From Xiphophorus maculatus (lineage: Eukaryota; Chordata; Actinopteri; Cyprinodontiformes; Poeciliidae): a stretch of 64,000 nucleotides of DNA. Both the position numbers and the translations under genes were made by a program. Positions 1-11,468 of this stretch are shown here, one piece after another (the first letter of the stretch is position 1; every line of letters starts with the position of its first letter). The stretch is taken from positions 6,384,479-6,448,478 of the forward strand of contig NC_036450.1 in the NCBI RefSeq assembly GCF_002775205.1. Direction: 5' to 3'. Below the pieces are notes generated by a model, which was given only the letters and a program-made list of their open reading frames with translations, made no database searches and was not told the DNA's origin.

Positions 1-265
1 AGCAAATATAATCTATATTTCCCCAACAGGTATAAAGTTCTGTTTCTGCTGCTGACAGTCCTGGAGGGCTGAGCTGATCTGAGACTGTAGCTGTTAAACA
101 GACCAGAGGAGAGAAGGTCAAAGGTTATGAAGTTATGAAATAAGCAAAATTGCTGCCATTTTACTAATGAAGCCCTAATAATATCTATTTAACCTCTAGA
201 ACAACCTGGCTGCAGACTGATTTATAGATCAAAAAACTCAAAGGGGTTTAACTCTATATAATAGT
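1..265. repeat. Duplicated spacer segment, also at 33145-33420
   Basis: This non-coding segment reappears almost unchanged at 33145-33420, starting with the same AGCAAATATAATCTATATTT and running to CTCTATATAATAGTTA. It belongs to the large tandem duplication unit that contains the TRIM genes. No coding sequence was recognised. The 45 bases after it diverge from the second copy, where LINE-related sequence begins. Confidence 0.8.
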
Positions 266-310
266 TATACAGTGTCTTATACCAGGATGTTTGATATAAA
301 AACTTGCTAA

Positions 311-1089
311 GCGCCCAAGCTCTTAGCAAGTTTTCTGGGGAAAACCTTGAAGTCCAAAAGTCTGAAACTTTTCATTTCAAGTCATTTTGAATCTTTTCTT
401 AACAATGTTGCAGTTAAATGTTAAATATAAATAATAGGCCATGTTTTCGTTTATTCATCTCAAATCTTGATAGAACATGTGCAGAACACAAAAGAATAAA
501 AAACACCATTTTAAAATTGCATTTAAAAATATTGCACAGTCCAGTTAAACTTAGCTGCAAGAACGGTCATACTTAAGCTATAATTTTCCAGAATACAGAG
601 AGGAAAATAAGTATTTGAACACCCTGTGACTTTGCAAGTTCTCCCACTTAGAAATCATGGAGGGGTTTGAAATTTTCACCTTAGGTTCATGTCCACAGTG
701 AGAGACATAATCTAAAGAAATCTGGAAATCCAGGAGTCCATGTGCTATTATACAGACAAATGGTAACATTTAATCATGTTCCTTGATAATATTAGTTTAC
801 AATCATGTTTACTTTATTAAGTATATTTCTTAAGAACAGTTGGGCCCATTAGTATTAATTATCGTCTTTTTACCTAAGATGAACCTCATGGTCTTATAAA
901 ACTTTAGGTGTAACATTGGCAGGATTATTTTTATGATCTGAACTGTGAGGCTGGGCGTAACCAAGATCTGCTTTGGGTGAACCTGATTGGCTGCAGCCTC
1001 TCTGCACTGAAACATGAGACATAAATCAGTTCAAACAGTTTCTGTTTCGAGGAAGTGAACGCAGACAGTCACTGTGACTGAGAGCAGAA
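311..1089 (+). repeat. Class-I TRIM upstream/promoter block, copy 1
   Basis: This stretch upstream of T1 is repeated upstream of T4 (40050-40841) and, from about 508 onward, upstream of T3 (28948-29530). It contains no gene; the short minus-strand open frames in it recur in all copies and look like chance. Near the gene it has an inverted CCAAT box (GATTGGCTGCAGCC around 987-1000), an ISRE-like site and an Ets-like GAGGAAGTG, then the leader and the ATG at 1090. I infer that it is the shared promoter and 5' UTR. Confidence 0.75.
1039..1048 (+). promoter_or_regulatory. ISRE-like site before T1
   Basis: TTTCTGTTTC matches the interferon-stimulated response element core TTTCNNTTTC exactly. It is followed by GAGGAAGTG, which resembles an Ets/PU.1 site, and lies about 40 bp before the T1 start codon. 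Fish finTRIM genes are known to be virus- and interferon-inducible. Function here is inferred from the motif and its position. Confidence 0.5.
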
Positions 1090-2752
1090 ATGGAGCAGAG
1101 TCAGTTCGACCGAGAGACTTTCTCCTGTTCAATCTGTCTGGATCTACTGACGGATCCAGTGACTACTCCCTGTGGACACAGCTACTGTATGAACTGTATT
1201 AAAGGTCACTGGGATGAAGAGGATCAGAAAAGAATCCACAGCTGCCCTGAGTGCAGAGAGACCTTCATACCAAGGCCTGTTTTGAAGAAAAACACCCTGC
1301 TAGCAGCTTTAGTGGAGCAGCTGAAGAAGACTGGACTCCAAGCTGCTCTGCTGACCACTGTTATGCTGGACCTGAAGATGTGGCCTGTGATTCCTGCACT
1401 GGAAGAAAACTGAAAGCCATCAAGTCCTGTTAGTCTGTCTGGCCTCTTTCTGTGAGAAACACGTTCAGCCTCATCGTGATGTGGCTCCTTTAAAGAAACA
1501 CAAGCTGGTGGAGCCGTCCAAGAACCTCCAGGAGAACATCTGCTCTAAGCATGATAAGTTGTTGGAGGTCTTCTGCCGCACTGATCAGAAGTGTATCTGT
1601 TATCTCTGCTCTGTGGATGAACATAAAGGCCATGAAACAGTGTCAGCTGCAGCAGAAAGGACTGAGAGGCAGAGAGAGCTGGAGGAGAGACGAGGAAACA
1701 TCCAGCAGAGAATCCAGGACCAGGAGAAAGATGTGAAGCTGCTTCAACAGGAGGTGGAGGCCATCAATCGCTCTGCTGATAAAACAGTGGAGGACAGTGA
1801 GAAGATCTTCACCCAGCTGATCCGTCTCCTCCAGAAAAGAAGCTCTGAGGTGAAGCAGCAGATCAGATCCCAGCAGGAAACTGAAGTGAGTCGAGTCAAA
1901 GATGTTCAGGAGAAGCTGGAGCAGGAGATCACTGAGCTGAAGAGGAAAGACGCTGAGCTGGAGCAGCTCTCACACACAGAGGATCACAACCAGTTTCTCC
2001 TCAACTACCCCTCACTGCCAGCACTCAGTGAGTCTACACACTCATCCAGCATCAACATCCGTCCTCTGAGACACTTTGAGGACGTGACAGCAGCTGTGTC
2101 AGAGCTCAGAGACAAACTACAGGACGTCCTGAGAGACTCATGGACAAACATCTCACTGATGGTCACTGAGGTGGATGTTCTACTGTCAGAACCAGAACCA
2201 AAGAGCAGAACTGGATTCTTAGGATATTCATGTGAAATCACTCTGGATCCAAACACAGCAAACACATGGCTGAGACTATCAGAGGGGAACAGGAAGGTGA
2301 CATGGATGAATAGAAATCAGTCTTATTCTAGTCACCCAGACAGATTCACTGGATGGCGGCAGGTTCTGAGTAGAGAGAGTCTGACTGGACCTTGTTACTG
2401 GGAGGTGGAGTGTAGTGGGTTAGTTTCTGTAGCAGTTGCATACAAGAGTATCAGCAGAGCAGGATGGGGTAAAGAATGTGCTTTTGGACATAATGATAAA
2501 TCTTGGGCATTAGATTCTTACCAAAGCAAATGTATATTTTTTCACAACAAGATTTCAACCGCCATCTCAGGTCCAGTTTCCTCCAGAGTCGGAGTGTACC
2601 TGGATCACAGAGCAGGTATTCTGTCCTTCTACAGCGTCTCTGAAACCATGACTCTCCTCCACAGAGTCCAGACCAGATTCACTGAACCGCTACTGGCTGG
2701 AGTTCGGATTTATAATACTGGATCCTCAGCAGAGTTCTGTAAACCCAGATAG
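1090..2752 (+). pseudogene. T1: TRIM E3 ligase gene (RING/B-box/CC/SPRY), frameshifted
   Basis: This is a class-I member of the intronless TRIM array. Intact paralogues encode a cytoplasmic-type ubiquitin ligase with RING, two B-boxes, coiled coil and PRY-SPRY. The RING here is complete (CSICLDLL...CGHSYCMNC...CPEC). Compared with T3 it lacks one C in the run near 1347-1350 (GCTCTG for GCTCCTG) and one T near 1430 (GTTAG for GTTTAG). Frame is lost at about codon 87 and regained, shifted, from about 1432. The remaining 423 codons, covering B-box 2, coiled coil and a full SPRY ending EFCKPR, stay open with no further stop. Either it is a recent pseudogene, or the two losses, both in short homopolymers, are sequencing errors and the gene is intact. 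A poly(A) signal AATAAA lies at 3156-3161. Confidence 0.8.
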
Positions 2753-3956
2753 ATTTCCTCTTTCCTCTCAGATTGTTGATCAGGGTTCATGGTTCTGATG
2801 TCTCTGCTCTGCTGTTCTGATCTTCTTTATTTTTCCGGTTTAGTTCTTTGTGTTACAGGAGCCATAAAGGAAATCACTGCTGATCATTTATTTCATTCTT
2901 ATGACAGAAATATTTCATGAAAATCTAAACTTCTCTGGACTCTAATGGTTTTCCTTTCATTTTTTTATCCATGTATTTTGATGTTTTATTTGTTGTTAAA
3001 TCAGTTGAGATCAAAGTGATCTGAACTTGCTTCTGTTTTCTATATTGTGATCCAAAAAACCTGAAACATCAAATCAGAACTGATGCTGTTTTCTTCTCAT
3101 ATTTTTAGATTTAGATCAGAAAAATGTCTGTAGTTCTGTCTCTTTGGACTTCTTCAATAAAGAAACTTGATTACAGAGAAATGTTGAAAGTTTTCTAATC
3201 ATTATTGTGATAAATTGTATGTTTGGTCGTCTATAGAGCAGAAACTTTTCCTCCAGAGTGTCTTATTTGCTGCTGGACAAGATCAGATGTTTGGTTTCGT
3301 CTTCATTCATCAACAACACTCTGGATCCACCACCACAGAAAGATCCTGGTAGCAGTAATGAAGAGGAGGTTAAAGCTCCTCCACTGTCAACATTTGGAAA
3401 ACTGAGCTTTAAACCTGTGAGAAAGGTTGGAGACGTGTCATAAAACCAGTGGCGATAAAAGTGGGTATGCACTGTAAGCAGAGGGGCGCTGCACTAGAGG
3501 GGGCGCAAAAACCATGTGGGAAATTTTTCTAGTCGGCATTTTCTGTATTTAACAGCTGGATGCATGAAATGATCAGTAATAGAGGAACAGCATTGATTCT
3601 GCGCCCCCCGCCCTTTGACCCCACCGCCTCTCCCCATACATATACAGGTAGTTTGGGCAGGCAGCCCTTTGAGAAAACGCTGAAGCGTGTTTTTTATTTT
3701 TTATTTTAAATTTGAATGGTAGTAATGCCCTCGACAACAAGGAGCTAAAGATGGGCGGCAGAAAAACAAACTCCAGAACAGAATAAAGATGATGGAGGGA
3801 TGAAGATGATGGAGGGATAAAGATGATGGAGGGATGAAGAAAGCTTTTCAAAGTGGTTGAAAGACAGTAGGTGAGTAAAGTCAGTGCATCAACAGGAGGG
3901 CTGGAAATATTCAGGTTAGCTTAAACTAGCCTAAAATGGCAGGTGGCTGTTGTCTT
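2753..3956 (+). repeat. TRIM 3' tail block, copy 1
   Basis: This holds the 3' UTR and downstream spacer of T1. Near-identical copies follow T2 (24142-24920, resuming 26756-26821), T3 (31196-32397) and, truncated, T4 (42522-43062). It includes AATAAA at 3156-3161. A conserved open frame lies at 3258-3443, described among the findings. Its far end contains the L1 target site, GCAGGTGGCTGTTGTCTT, at 3939-3956. Confidence 0.8.
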
Positions 3957-4345
3957 TTTTTTTTATTGAATATACAAAAATAACAATAATCTCAAACGAC
4001 ACGTCAATAACAGACATTACAAAAAAACCTAATATCACAACTCCTGCTGTTAACAAAACCAATTAGATGCAAGGCTAAAACAAAGTATTAAAATAATGAA
4101 AAAAAAGAAAAATAAAATAAAATTAGATAAAATAATAATAATAAAAAATAAAAATAATAATAAAATAAAATAACTTAATCAGAGGGGACTCCTAACTGAA
4201 ATTCTTCCATTAACTCAAACATTTTAATTGCGTTTAAATTCTGCATCTTTCTCAGAAATCTTTTAAAAAGGGAAAGATAATTTTTTACAGAGATTGAGAA
4301 GGAGCATTTTGTGTAGCGACATTTATCGATATAATAATTGGTTAT

Positions 4346-4910
4346 TGTTAGGTGAAATGTATATATTATCATATATTTGTTGTTTCCTATATAACAATAG
4401 TGTTACTTATATGATGTTCCTTGATTGTTTTCTTTTCCCTCAACATAAAGACTGTTTCTGTATGTTTTGATCTACTTTATCTCCGTCTTCACAAGAGGGC
4501 CTCCCTGAAGAGAAGCAGTGATAACCGTGCTCACGGGGTTCATTGCTCACCAGGACTTCTTCTTCCTTTGAACGTTTAGATAGCTGACGAATCGTCGCCT
4601 TGAAGATATACGACCTGTTCTGTTTTTACTCTGTGTTCTAATGCAAGATAACATGTGTTTAGTTAGTGGTTGTCATTTAGCACTGCAACTAAAATGCTTT
4701 GTCCCCACCCCTTAGAGTTGCAGTGCTCTCTGTGATAGGGACTCTGAAAGTAATAAAAAGAGAGGAGCGGACAAATGTGTTTCAGAGCGGTCGGAGATTT
4801 GTAACTGTAAACACATCTCTGTCCGTTCTCCTCGCGAGTACAAAAGAATCTAACTCTCTTGTCTTTTCTGTGTTTGTTCAACTTGTCTTTAATAGGTGTC
4901 AAACCTCACA
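4346..4910 (+). repeat. 5' LTR of the endogenous retrovirus
   Basis: TGTTAGGTGAAATG...CCTCACA. A TATA-like AATAAAAAG lies at about 4752. It pairs with 9219-9783 at about 98.6% identity and equal length. Confidence 0.9.
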
Positions 4911-7900
4911 TTTACTTGGTCCTTCGATTGCCGGTCGCCAATATACCAGAAGGATTCCGGCAGGTCTGGTCGACCCCAGTACAGACCGTGCGCACGGCAA
5001 GTTTCCTAGTGGAAACTTATCAGATCCTGTTCAAGGGCTGGAGCTCGACCTGCCTGCTGGGATCTCACGGTTGACGGTGCTCCAGGTAAAGACAACGGGG
5101 GTGAGTGATTCTTGTTTAAAAGTGGCGAGTGACTGAGGGTCATTGCGCGCACAGAAAACCCTGTCAATTCTAGACTCTAACAGGTAACAAATAGAGCACG
5201 AAATCCGTGGAGGACGGCGGAGTCCTCGCGCAAAATTCCGTGATTAGGTGGACGGAGCCTGGTGCCTTCCTGTTAAGGGAGACGGGGCCCGACGAATACC
5301 CGTTGCAAAAAGGACGGAGGAGTCCTGCGAGAACAGGCGCTTAAATTCCGCGACAAAATAAAAAATAAAAAAAAAGTGTGTGATTGTGCGAGTGATTGAA
5401 GGTATAAATACCACTTGGTATTTTACCTCATGTAAAACAGTAGGACTGTAACCAGCAAACCTCTTGAGGATGCAGAGGTAAGAACCCCCACTCGAAAGAG
5501 TTGAAGCGTGGGTTACCTCAACAGGTTATTTCAATTGCTGGCCTACTGAACAGAACCCCAGTTTTTAGGACTCCCTAGGCGTCGACAAACTGGGCCAAAT
5601 TTTCATAAAAATGGGGAAAGGGATGAGTAAAAATAAGCCGACAGACAGTTTAACATCAAATGACTGGAAATATGTCGAAACCCAGGATCCTGGTAAAATA
5701 AAACATTTGGATAATTGGATAATAAACTATAACTTTGACGGCCGTCTTAACTCACAAAACTAACTTTACTGCAGGATAACATCAAACAAAAAACAAAGTC
5801 AAATCCAAAGAAAATGTGCGAACAGGGGTATGACGATGTGAATTTCTGGTTAGAATTAGCGCTACAAAGAGAAAATGGGCAGAATAAATCTAAAAAAAGG
5901 AGTGTAGAACAGAATAAAGAAAGGAATGTGATGTACTACAGCAACGAGGATAATGAAACTGGGTCAAGGAGGCAGATAACGCAGCAACAAGCAGCGGGTG
6001 GGGGTGGAGAACTAGATGGTGCTTCTACAAAAAACGCAGAGGGGTTAAAAACGGGAGGGCAGAGTAGAAGTTTATACCCAGCTTTGCCATCGCCCCCTGA
6101 ATATGAGGAGAGCTATCACTAGATCAAAAGGAGAAAAGTTTGCATGGTCTAGAACATTAGGGGAGAGCTTGGTGCAGGGGGCCACTGCTTCCATCACGCC
6201 TTCTCTCCCTCCCCCATTTTGTCCTTCAGTAGGGAAAGATAGTCCGCCAAATACATCTGAACTGTATCCAATGATACAAGTGGCAAATCCTAATGCAGGG
6301 GCAGAGGGGGCAGCAAGAACAATTCAGAAAATATAAACGCAGAGCAAACTACACTGAGATAAGCAGGATCAAACAGAAGGAGGAAGAAACTTTTGATGAT
6401 TATAGAGCAAGAATTATGACCACATTTAAGATGCACAGTGGACTGGTGGAAAATGATGACGAAAACGGTCCATATAAACAACAGTTAAAAAATGCATTAC
6501 ATGCAGGGTCAAAAGACGCAATAAGATCATGGGTAACTAAACATTACATAGGATTGGGGACTGGAACCTTAGATGAATACATTAATCATGCTATTCATGC
6601 CGAGAAGGTAGTAAAACAGAAGAAAAAGGTTCCAGGGGTTTTCCTCCAGAATGAGGAACAAGTTTTTTATCAATGGGGACGAGGACGAGGAGATTTTAGA
6701 GGCAGGGGTCAGAAATAAAAAAAGGAAGATTTCTTTGTCGTCCAGGGATATGGGGAACCATATTATCACTATTCATTGGATGTGCCTAACAGGCCTCCAC
6801 ACAACATTGCACAGACGCTTCTGGCGGAGGGGCGTAAAGCCATCTCTGCCCCGCAGGATCAAAGATCTCCTGAGAGTCTTCACATCAGTCTTTGGGTTAA
6901 AACGACTCCGGGGCCTGATAAGAACTATGAAGCCAGGCTCAACAAGGTCACCCCGGCCAAGATAACAGTGACCTATCTGTACACTGACACAAAACACACC
7001 TCGGTGGCAGCAGTGAGCCTCCCAGAGGAATTAAAGTTTTTGAACAGAACATGGACACCTCCACATGTGTCCCTGTTTAAACATAAAAGTGAGCAGTGGG
7101 ATAAATTGGGCAAGGTCATTGAGGAAGGAGAAGCTGCCACTGATTGGGTGGCAACTTCTGCAAATGTGGCAACTAGTGCGTCTACTGGGTTAACTAGAAA
7201 AGCACTTTTTTGGACAGCATGGTTTCAAAAGGGGCAGCGTTTGCACTCTAGACAACACTGACATCTGTTTCTTACAGAAGAAGAGGAAGTTCTCTTAAAG
7301 GACATTCCTGATAAATTATGGTCCAAGGGACCCACAGATGTGGGCCTCGTGAAAGGAGCCTTGCCAGTGCAAGTCCGACCTAAAACTGAATTTAGGCCAA
7401 AGGTGAAACAGTACCCTTTAAAAAAAAAAGATGCGCAGGAGGGTATAAAACCAGTAATTGAAGACCTTATTGAGGCAGGAGTCGTAGTACGGTGTGAAAA
7501 TTCTCCGGTCAACACTCCTATTTTTCCTGTCAAAAAACAGCCCCCTTCTGTCGGATGGTTCAGGATTTACAAGCAGTAAACAATGCTGTAATCCAGAGGG
7601 CACCGTGTGTACCTGACCCACACACATTGTTGAATTCCCTTAGATCAGATGCAAAGGTATTCACTGTTGTAGACATCAGCAATGCCTTTTTCTCAGTACC
7701 TGTTGATAAGGAGAGTCAATTTTGGTTTGCTTTTACTTTTGAAGGGAACAGGTACACATATACCAGACTGCCCCAGGGCTACTGTGAGAGCCCTACAATC
7801 TGCTCTCAAGTGATGAGTGCCAGTATGTCAACATTTCAACCCCCAGGAGGGAGCCAAGTTTTGTCATATGTAGATGATGTTTTATTAGCCTCTACAAACA

Positions 7901-8510
7901 TGGAAACCTGTAAGCAAGACACCTTAGCGCTTTTAAAACATTTAGCTGAAGAAGGTCATAAGGTCAATAAAAATAAACTCCAAATATGTAAAGAACAAGT
8001 AAAATATTTGGGTCATGATTTGAGTGCAGGGGGACGAACCATAATGGAGGATAGAAAAACAACAATTCTCCAAGCCCCCAAACCACAAACAAAAAACAGA
8101 TGATGTCCTTTTTAGGACTAACTAACTATTGTCGGACGTGGGTGCCCAATTATGCAGAACTTGTGGCTCCTTTAAGCAAATTGATGTATGAAAAAGATCT
8201 TAAAATGTCCCCTCTGCTGAGTTGGACTGATGAAGCAGAAGAGGCCCTTTGCAGAATAAAACAGGCCCTTGTGTCAAGCACAGCACTGGCTCTACCAAAC
8301 TATAAAAAACCTTTTGTTCAAATGGTAGATTGTAAAGGTCATTTTATGACTTCTGTACTGGTTCAACAACATGGTGATAAAATGAGACCAGTAGCATATT
8401 TCTCTTCTAAACTAGATAGTGTGGCGTGTGTTTGTAGATCTTGAATAAGTCCTGTTTTCCACCCTCGGGCTTCAACTTGAAGTGTTTCTGTTATATAATT
8501 GTTTAGTTGG

Positions 8511-8543
<33 letters not shown>

Positions 8544-9218
8544 ATTCTGTCTCATCCTGATGTAATGATTATTGTTTAAGGTATTTTAGGCTGCACCTAC
8601 CAGCTATCGCAGATGTTCCCACATCTGTACATAAACACCTGGTTCAGCTCAGCTAAAGCTTTTTGTAGGATGGGCGAAGGAGTTTTTATGAATGTTTACA
8701 AATGACTACTAGAAATGGCTTTTTTGAGGTTTTCTTTGTGTTTTTAGACAGTTTCCTAACTTATCTCAGAAACAATCAAGTATACAAACAGTCAAAACTT
8801 TTGGATGCTCTTTTCTAAGCTAAAACTAAAGTTTAAAGCGCTTTCCTCTGCCTTTTGAGTTGTGATCATGTACTTAGTCCATCTGTACATTTATCTGTAG
8901 TTTTGTTGCATATTGTTTTTGTTTTTCTCATTTCTTGATGTTTCGCAGATATGAAGGGCTACAAACTCATTACAAGAATTTTTAAGGGTTATTTATAAGG
9001 CATATGTAGCGATAAGTGAAGTCCTGCCGTGGAATGAAGGCACACCAACCTCACAATATGTAACGTAGTGTGAGAAACACTGACCATCACTATTTACTTG
9101 ATACATTTTATTGCACTGTAAAGGACCTAATTATGTGTGTATGTGTGAAAATCGTTTGAAGTGGCTGCCTTTGGAGGGATATGAGAATTGGAACAAATAT
9201 GTGATAAACAGGGGGGAA

Positions 9219-9783
9219 TGTTAGGTGAAATGTATATATTATCATATATTTGTTGTTTCCTTTATAACAATAGTGTTACTTATATGATGTTCCTTGATTG
9301 TTTTCTTTTCCCTCAACATAAAGACTGTTTCTGTATGTTTTGATCTACTTTATCTCCGTCTTCACAAGAGGGCCTCCCTGAAGAGAAGCAGTGATAACCG
9401 TGCTCACGGGGTTCATTGCTCACCAGGACTTCTTCTTCCTTTGAACGGTTAGATAGCTGACGAATCGTCGCCTTGAAGATATACGACCTGTTCTGTTTTT
9501 ACTCTGTGTTTTAATGCAAGATAACATGTGTTTAGTTAGTGGTTGTCATTTAGCACTGCAACTAAAATGCTTTGACCCCACCCCTTAGAGTTGCAGTGCT
9601 CTCTGTGATAGGGACTCTGAAAGTAATAAAAAGAGAGGAGCGGACAAATGTGTTTCAGAGCGGTTGGAGATTTGTAACTGTAAACACATCTCTGTCCGTT
9701 CTCCTCTCGAGTACAAAAGAATCTAACTCTCTTGTCTTTTCTGTGTTTGTTCAACTTGTCTTTTATAGGTGTCAAACCTGACA
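9219..9783 (+). repeat. 3' LTR of the endogenous retrovirus
   Basis: TGTTAGGTGAAATG...CCTGACA, preceded by a purine-rich tract and followed by the target duplication GTTAT. Beyond it, the interrupted L1 resumes. Confidence 0.9.
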
Positions 9784-10843
9784 GTTATAATCATTAGAAC
9801 ATTTACTAAAAATTCCACATTTTTTTCTTTGATAGATAAACCGAATTTAATGTTTTGTAAGGAAATAAAATCCACATTTATTGTTTTAGAAGACAGAAAG
9901 TTTCGAAGTTGATCCCATAAGTTTAATACTTCTTTACATTCGTAAAACAAATGTTTAGTTGTTTCCAATTGAGTTTTACAAAAACCACAATTCTCAACAT
10001 TAAACTTAAATCTCTCTCTTAAGAACTCATTTGAAGGATATATGATATTTATTATTTTAAAATGTAATTCTTTATATTTAGGAGGAATTGGGAATTTCAA
10101 ATAATTTGTCCTAATTTTGACGATCATAGATTTCTTAAAATTTTGTAAGAGAACTGTGCTTTTTGTTCTTCCTGGGTACATAATATTTATAGAATACTGA
10201 TTCAAAAACCTGTTGCTGCATTTATTATCTTAGGACACCGCTTGGTTTTTCCTCTTCACCTGAACTGGAACCTGAGACTGGATACTGAACTGCTAAACCA
10301 GCAGCCGCCATCGGATCTGCCTGCTAGCCGCCATCAGATCTGCCTGCTAGCCGCCATCGGATCTGCCTGCTAGCCAGTGGCCCTACATGCTAGCTCTCAT
10401 CTCTGCTTGGTAACACCATCTCAGTTTGTTACATTGTAAAATTTCCTGAACTCTAAGAAGAAGTGAAGGCAGGACATGACATTTGGTCAGATAAGTATAA
10501 TAATGAGACTCTTTCTGATATTGTTCTCAGGTGTTTACACCTTTGAAAATGCGCCAAAGTCTTCTGTGGACTTGTATAACAACTCAGCCCACTCCTTCAA
10601 GAATTATTCCTGGTCCATGACCCTCGATCAGACAATTTGGACCCCTTCAGATTTTATTACTCACTGGTACTACTTTAATCAAATGCCAACAGATAACCTA
10701 GTTCATCTAATGTGCTTGTCTGTCTTAAGAAACTGTTTTATGTTAAATGAATCTTCTCTTATACATCTTGCTCAGAACAGGAGTAATGACTTGGTATCAA
10801 ATGTAAATGGTCAATGGAAAAGACTTATTCTACTTTTACTCTA

Positions 10844-10873
10844 TCGGGTAATGTGCAACCGAATCCAGGTCCA
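10844..10873 (+). other. 2A-like motif SGNVQPNPGP in the LINE
   Basis: The codons read S-G-N-V-Q-P-N-P-G-P, close to the ribosome-skipping 2A consensus D-V/I-E-x-N-P-G-P but with N for D and Q for E. It lies between the short N-terminal region and the endonuclease, where several APE-type LINE clades are known to carry 2A-like peptides. The other frame just upstream reads KRLILLLL, the leucine-rich context usual before a 2A, so a 1-nt frame change has occurred right at the motif. Activity of this variant is uncertain. Confidence 0.6.
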
Positions 10874-11468
10874 ATTTTCAATAATTTTGATACACCAGCA
10901 GAATTGAAAACCAGATCAGGGCTTGGTATATTACATATTAACTCTCGCAGTCTATTGCCTAAGATAGACCTGGTTAAAATCTGGATTGAAACAACCAATA
11001 CGGATATTTTAGTTTTGACGGAAACATGGTTAAATAAATCCATTACAAATAAAGATATTTCCTTAGAAGGTTACAATGTTTTTCGTTGTGATCGCCTCAA
11101 GAAAGGTGGCGGTGTTGCCATCTATGTAAAAAACAATTTTCATGTCACACGGCTATCTTCTCTATCCGTTCCAAAACAATTTGAGTTTCTAGCCTTGAAA
11201 ATTGAATTCACTAAGGCTCAGAATATCACAGTTACAGGGTGTTATCGACCACCTTCTGCAGGCTGTGATGCACTTCCTGATTTGTACAAATATTTAGCTG
11301 ACCTAAATAACAATGAATTTGTTTTATTAGGAGATCTAAATCTAGATTGGTTGACAGCATCTTCAGATAGCTTAAAAACTATCTGTGATTCTTTAAACAT
11401 CACCCAGTTAATTAACTACCAGACCTAATAACAAATGTCCTCTAAAATCATCTCTCCTAGACTTAATT

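Larger units (their letters stand above)
4346..9783 (+). mobile_element. Endogenous retrovirus fossil, epsilon/gamma-like, two LTRs
   Basis: Two 565-bp direct LTRs (4346-4910 and 9219-9783) begin TG and end CA. A 5-bp target duplication GTTAT lies at 4341-4345 and 9784-9788. A polypurine tract (AGGGGGGAA) precedes the 3' LTR. A primer-binding site may start TGG near 4917. The interior is about 4.3 kb. It has a gag-like region around 5800-6720 ending in a basic Gly-Arg stretch, a protease/pol linker region around 6780-7260, and a reverse transcriptase of class-I (epsilon/gamma) type around 7260-8110 with a YVDD core. The start of a connection/RNase H region reaches about 8440. No integrase or env was recognised in the last 780 bp. 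It is a broken, internally shortened copy with several breaks. The LTRs differ at about 8 of 565 positions, so it is young, of the order of one to a few million years depending on rate. It sits inside the old L1. Confidence 0.88.

Noticed and set aside
2005-2265. Antisense open frame of about 86 codons, also opposite T2, T3, T4 and T5
   Set aside because: It recurs only because the TRIM genes are duplicated. It has no recognised motif and lies opposite a conserved coding region.
4699-5136. 145-codon open frame over the 5' LTR and leader
   Set aside because: It crosses the LTR boundary into untranslated leader and has no family motif; a chance frame in a retroviral fossil.
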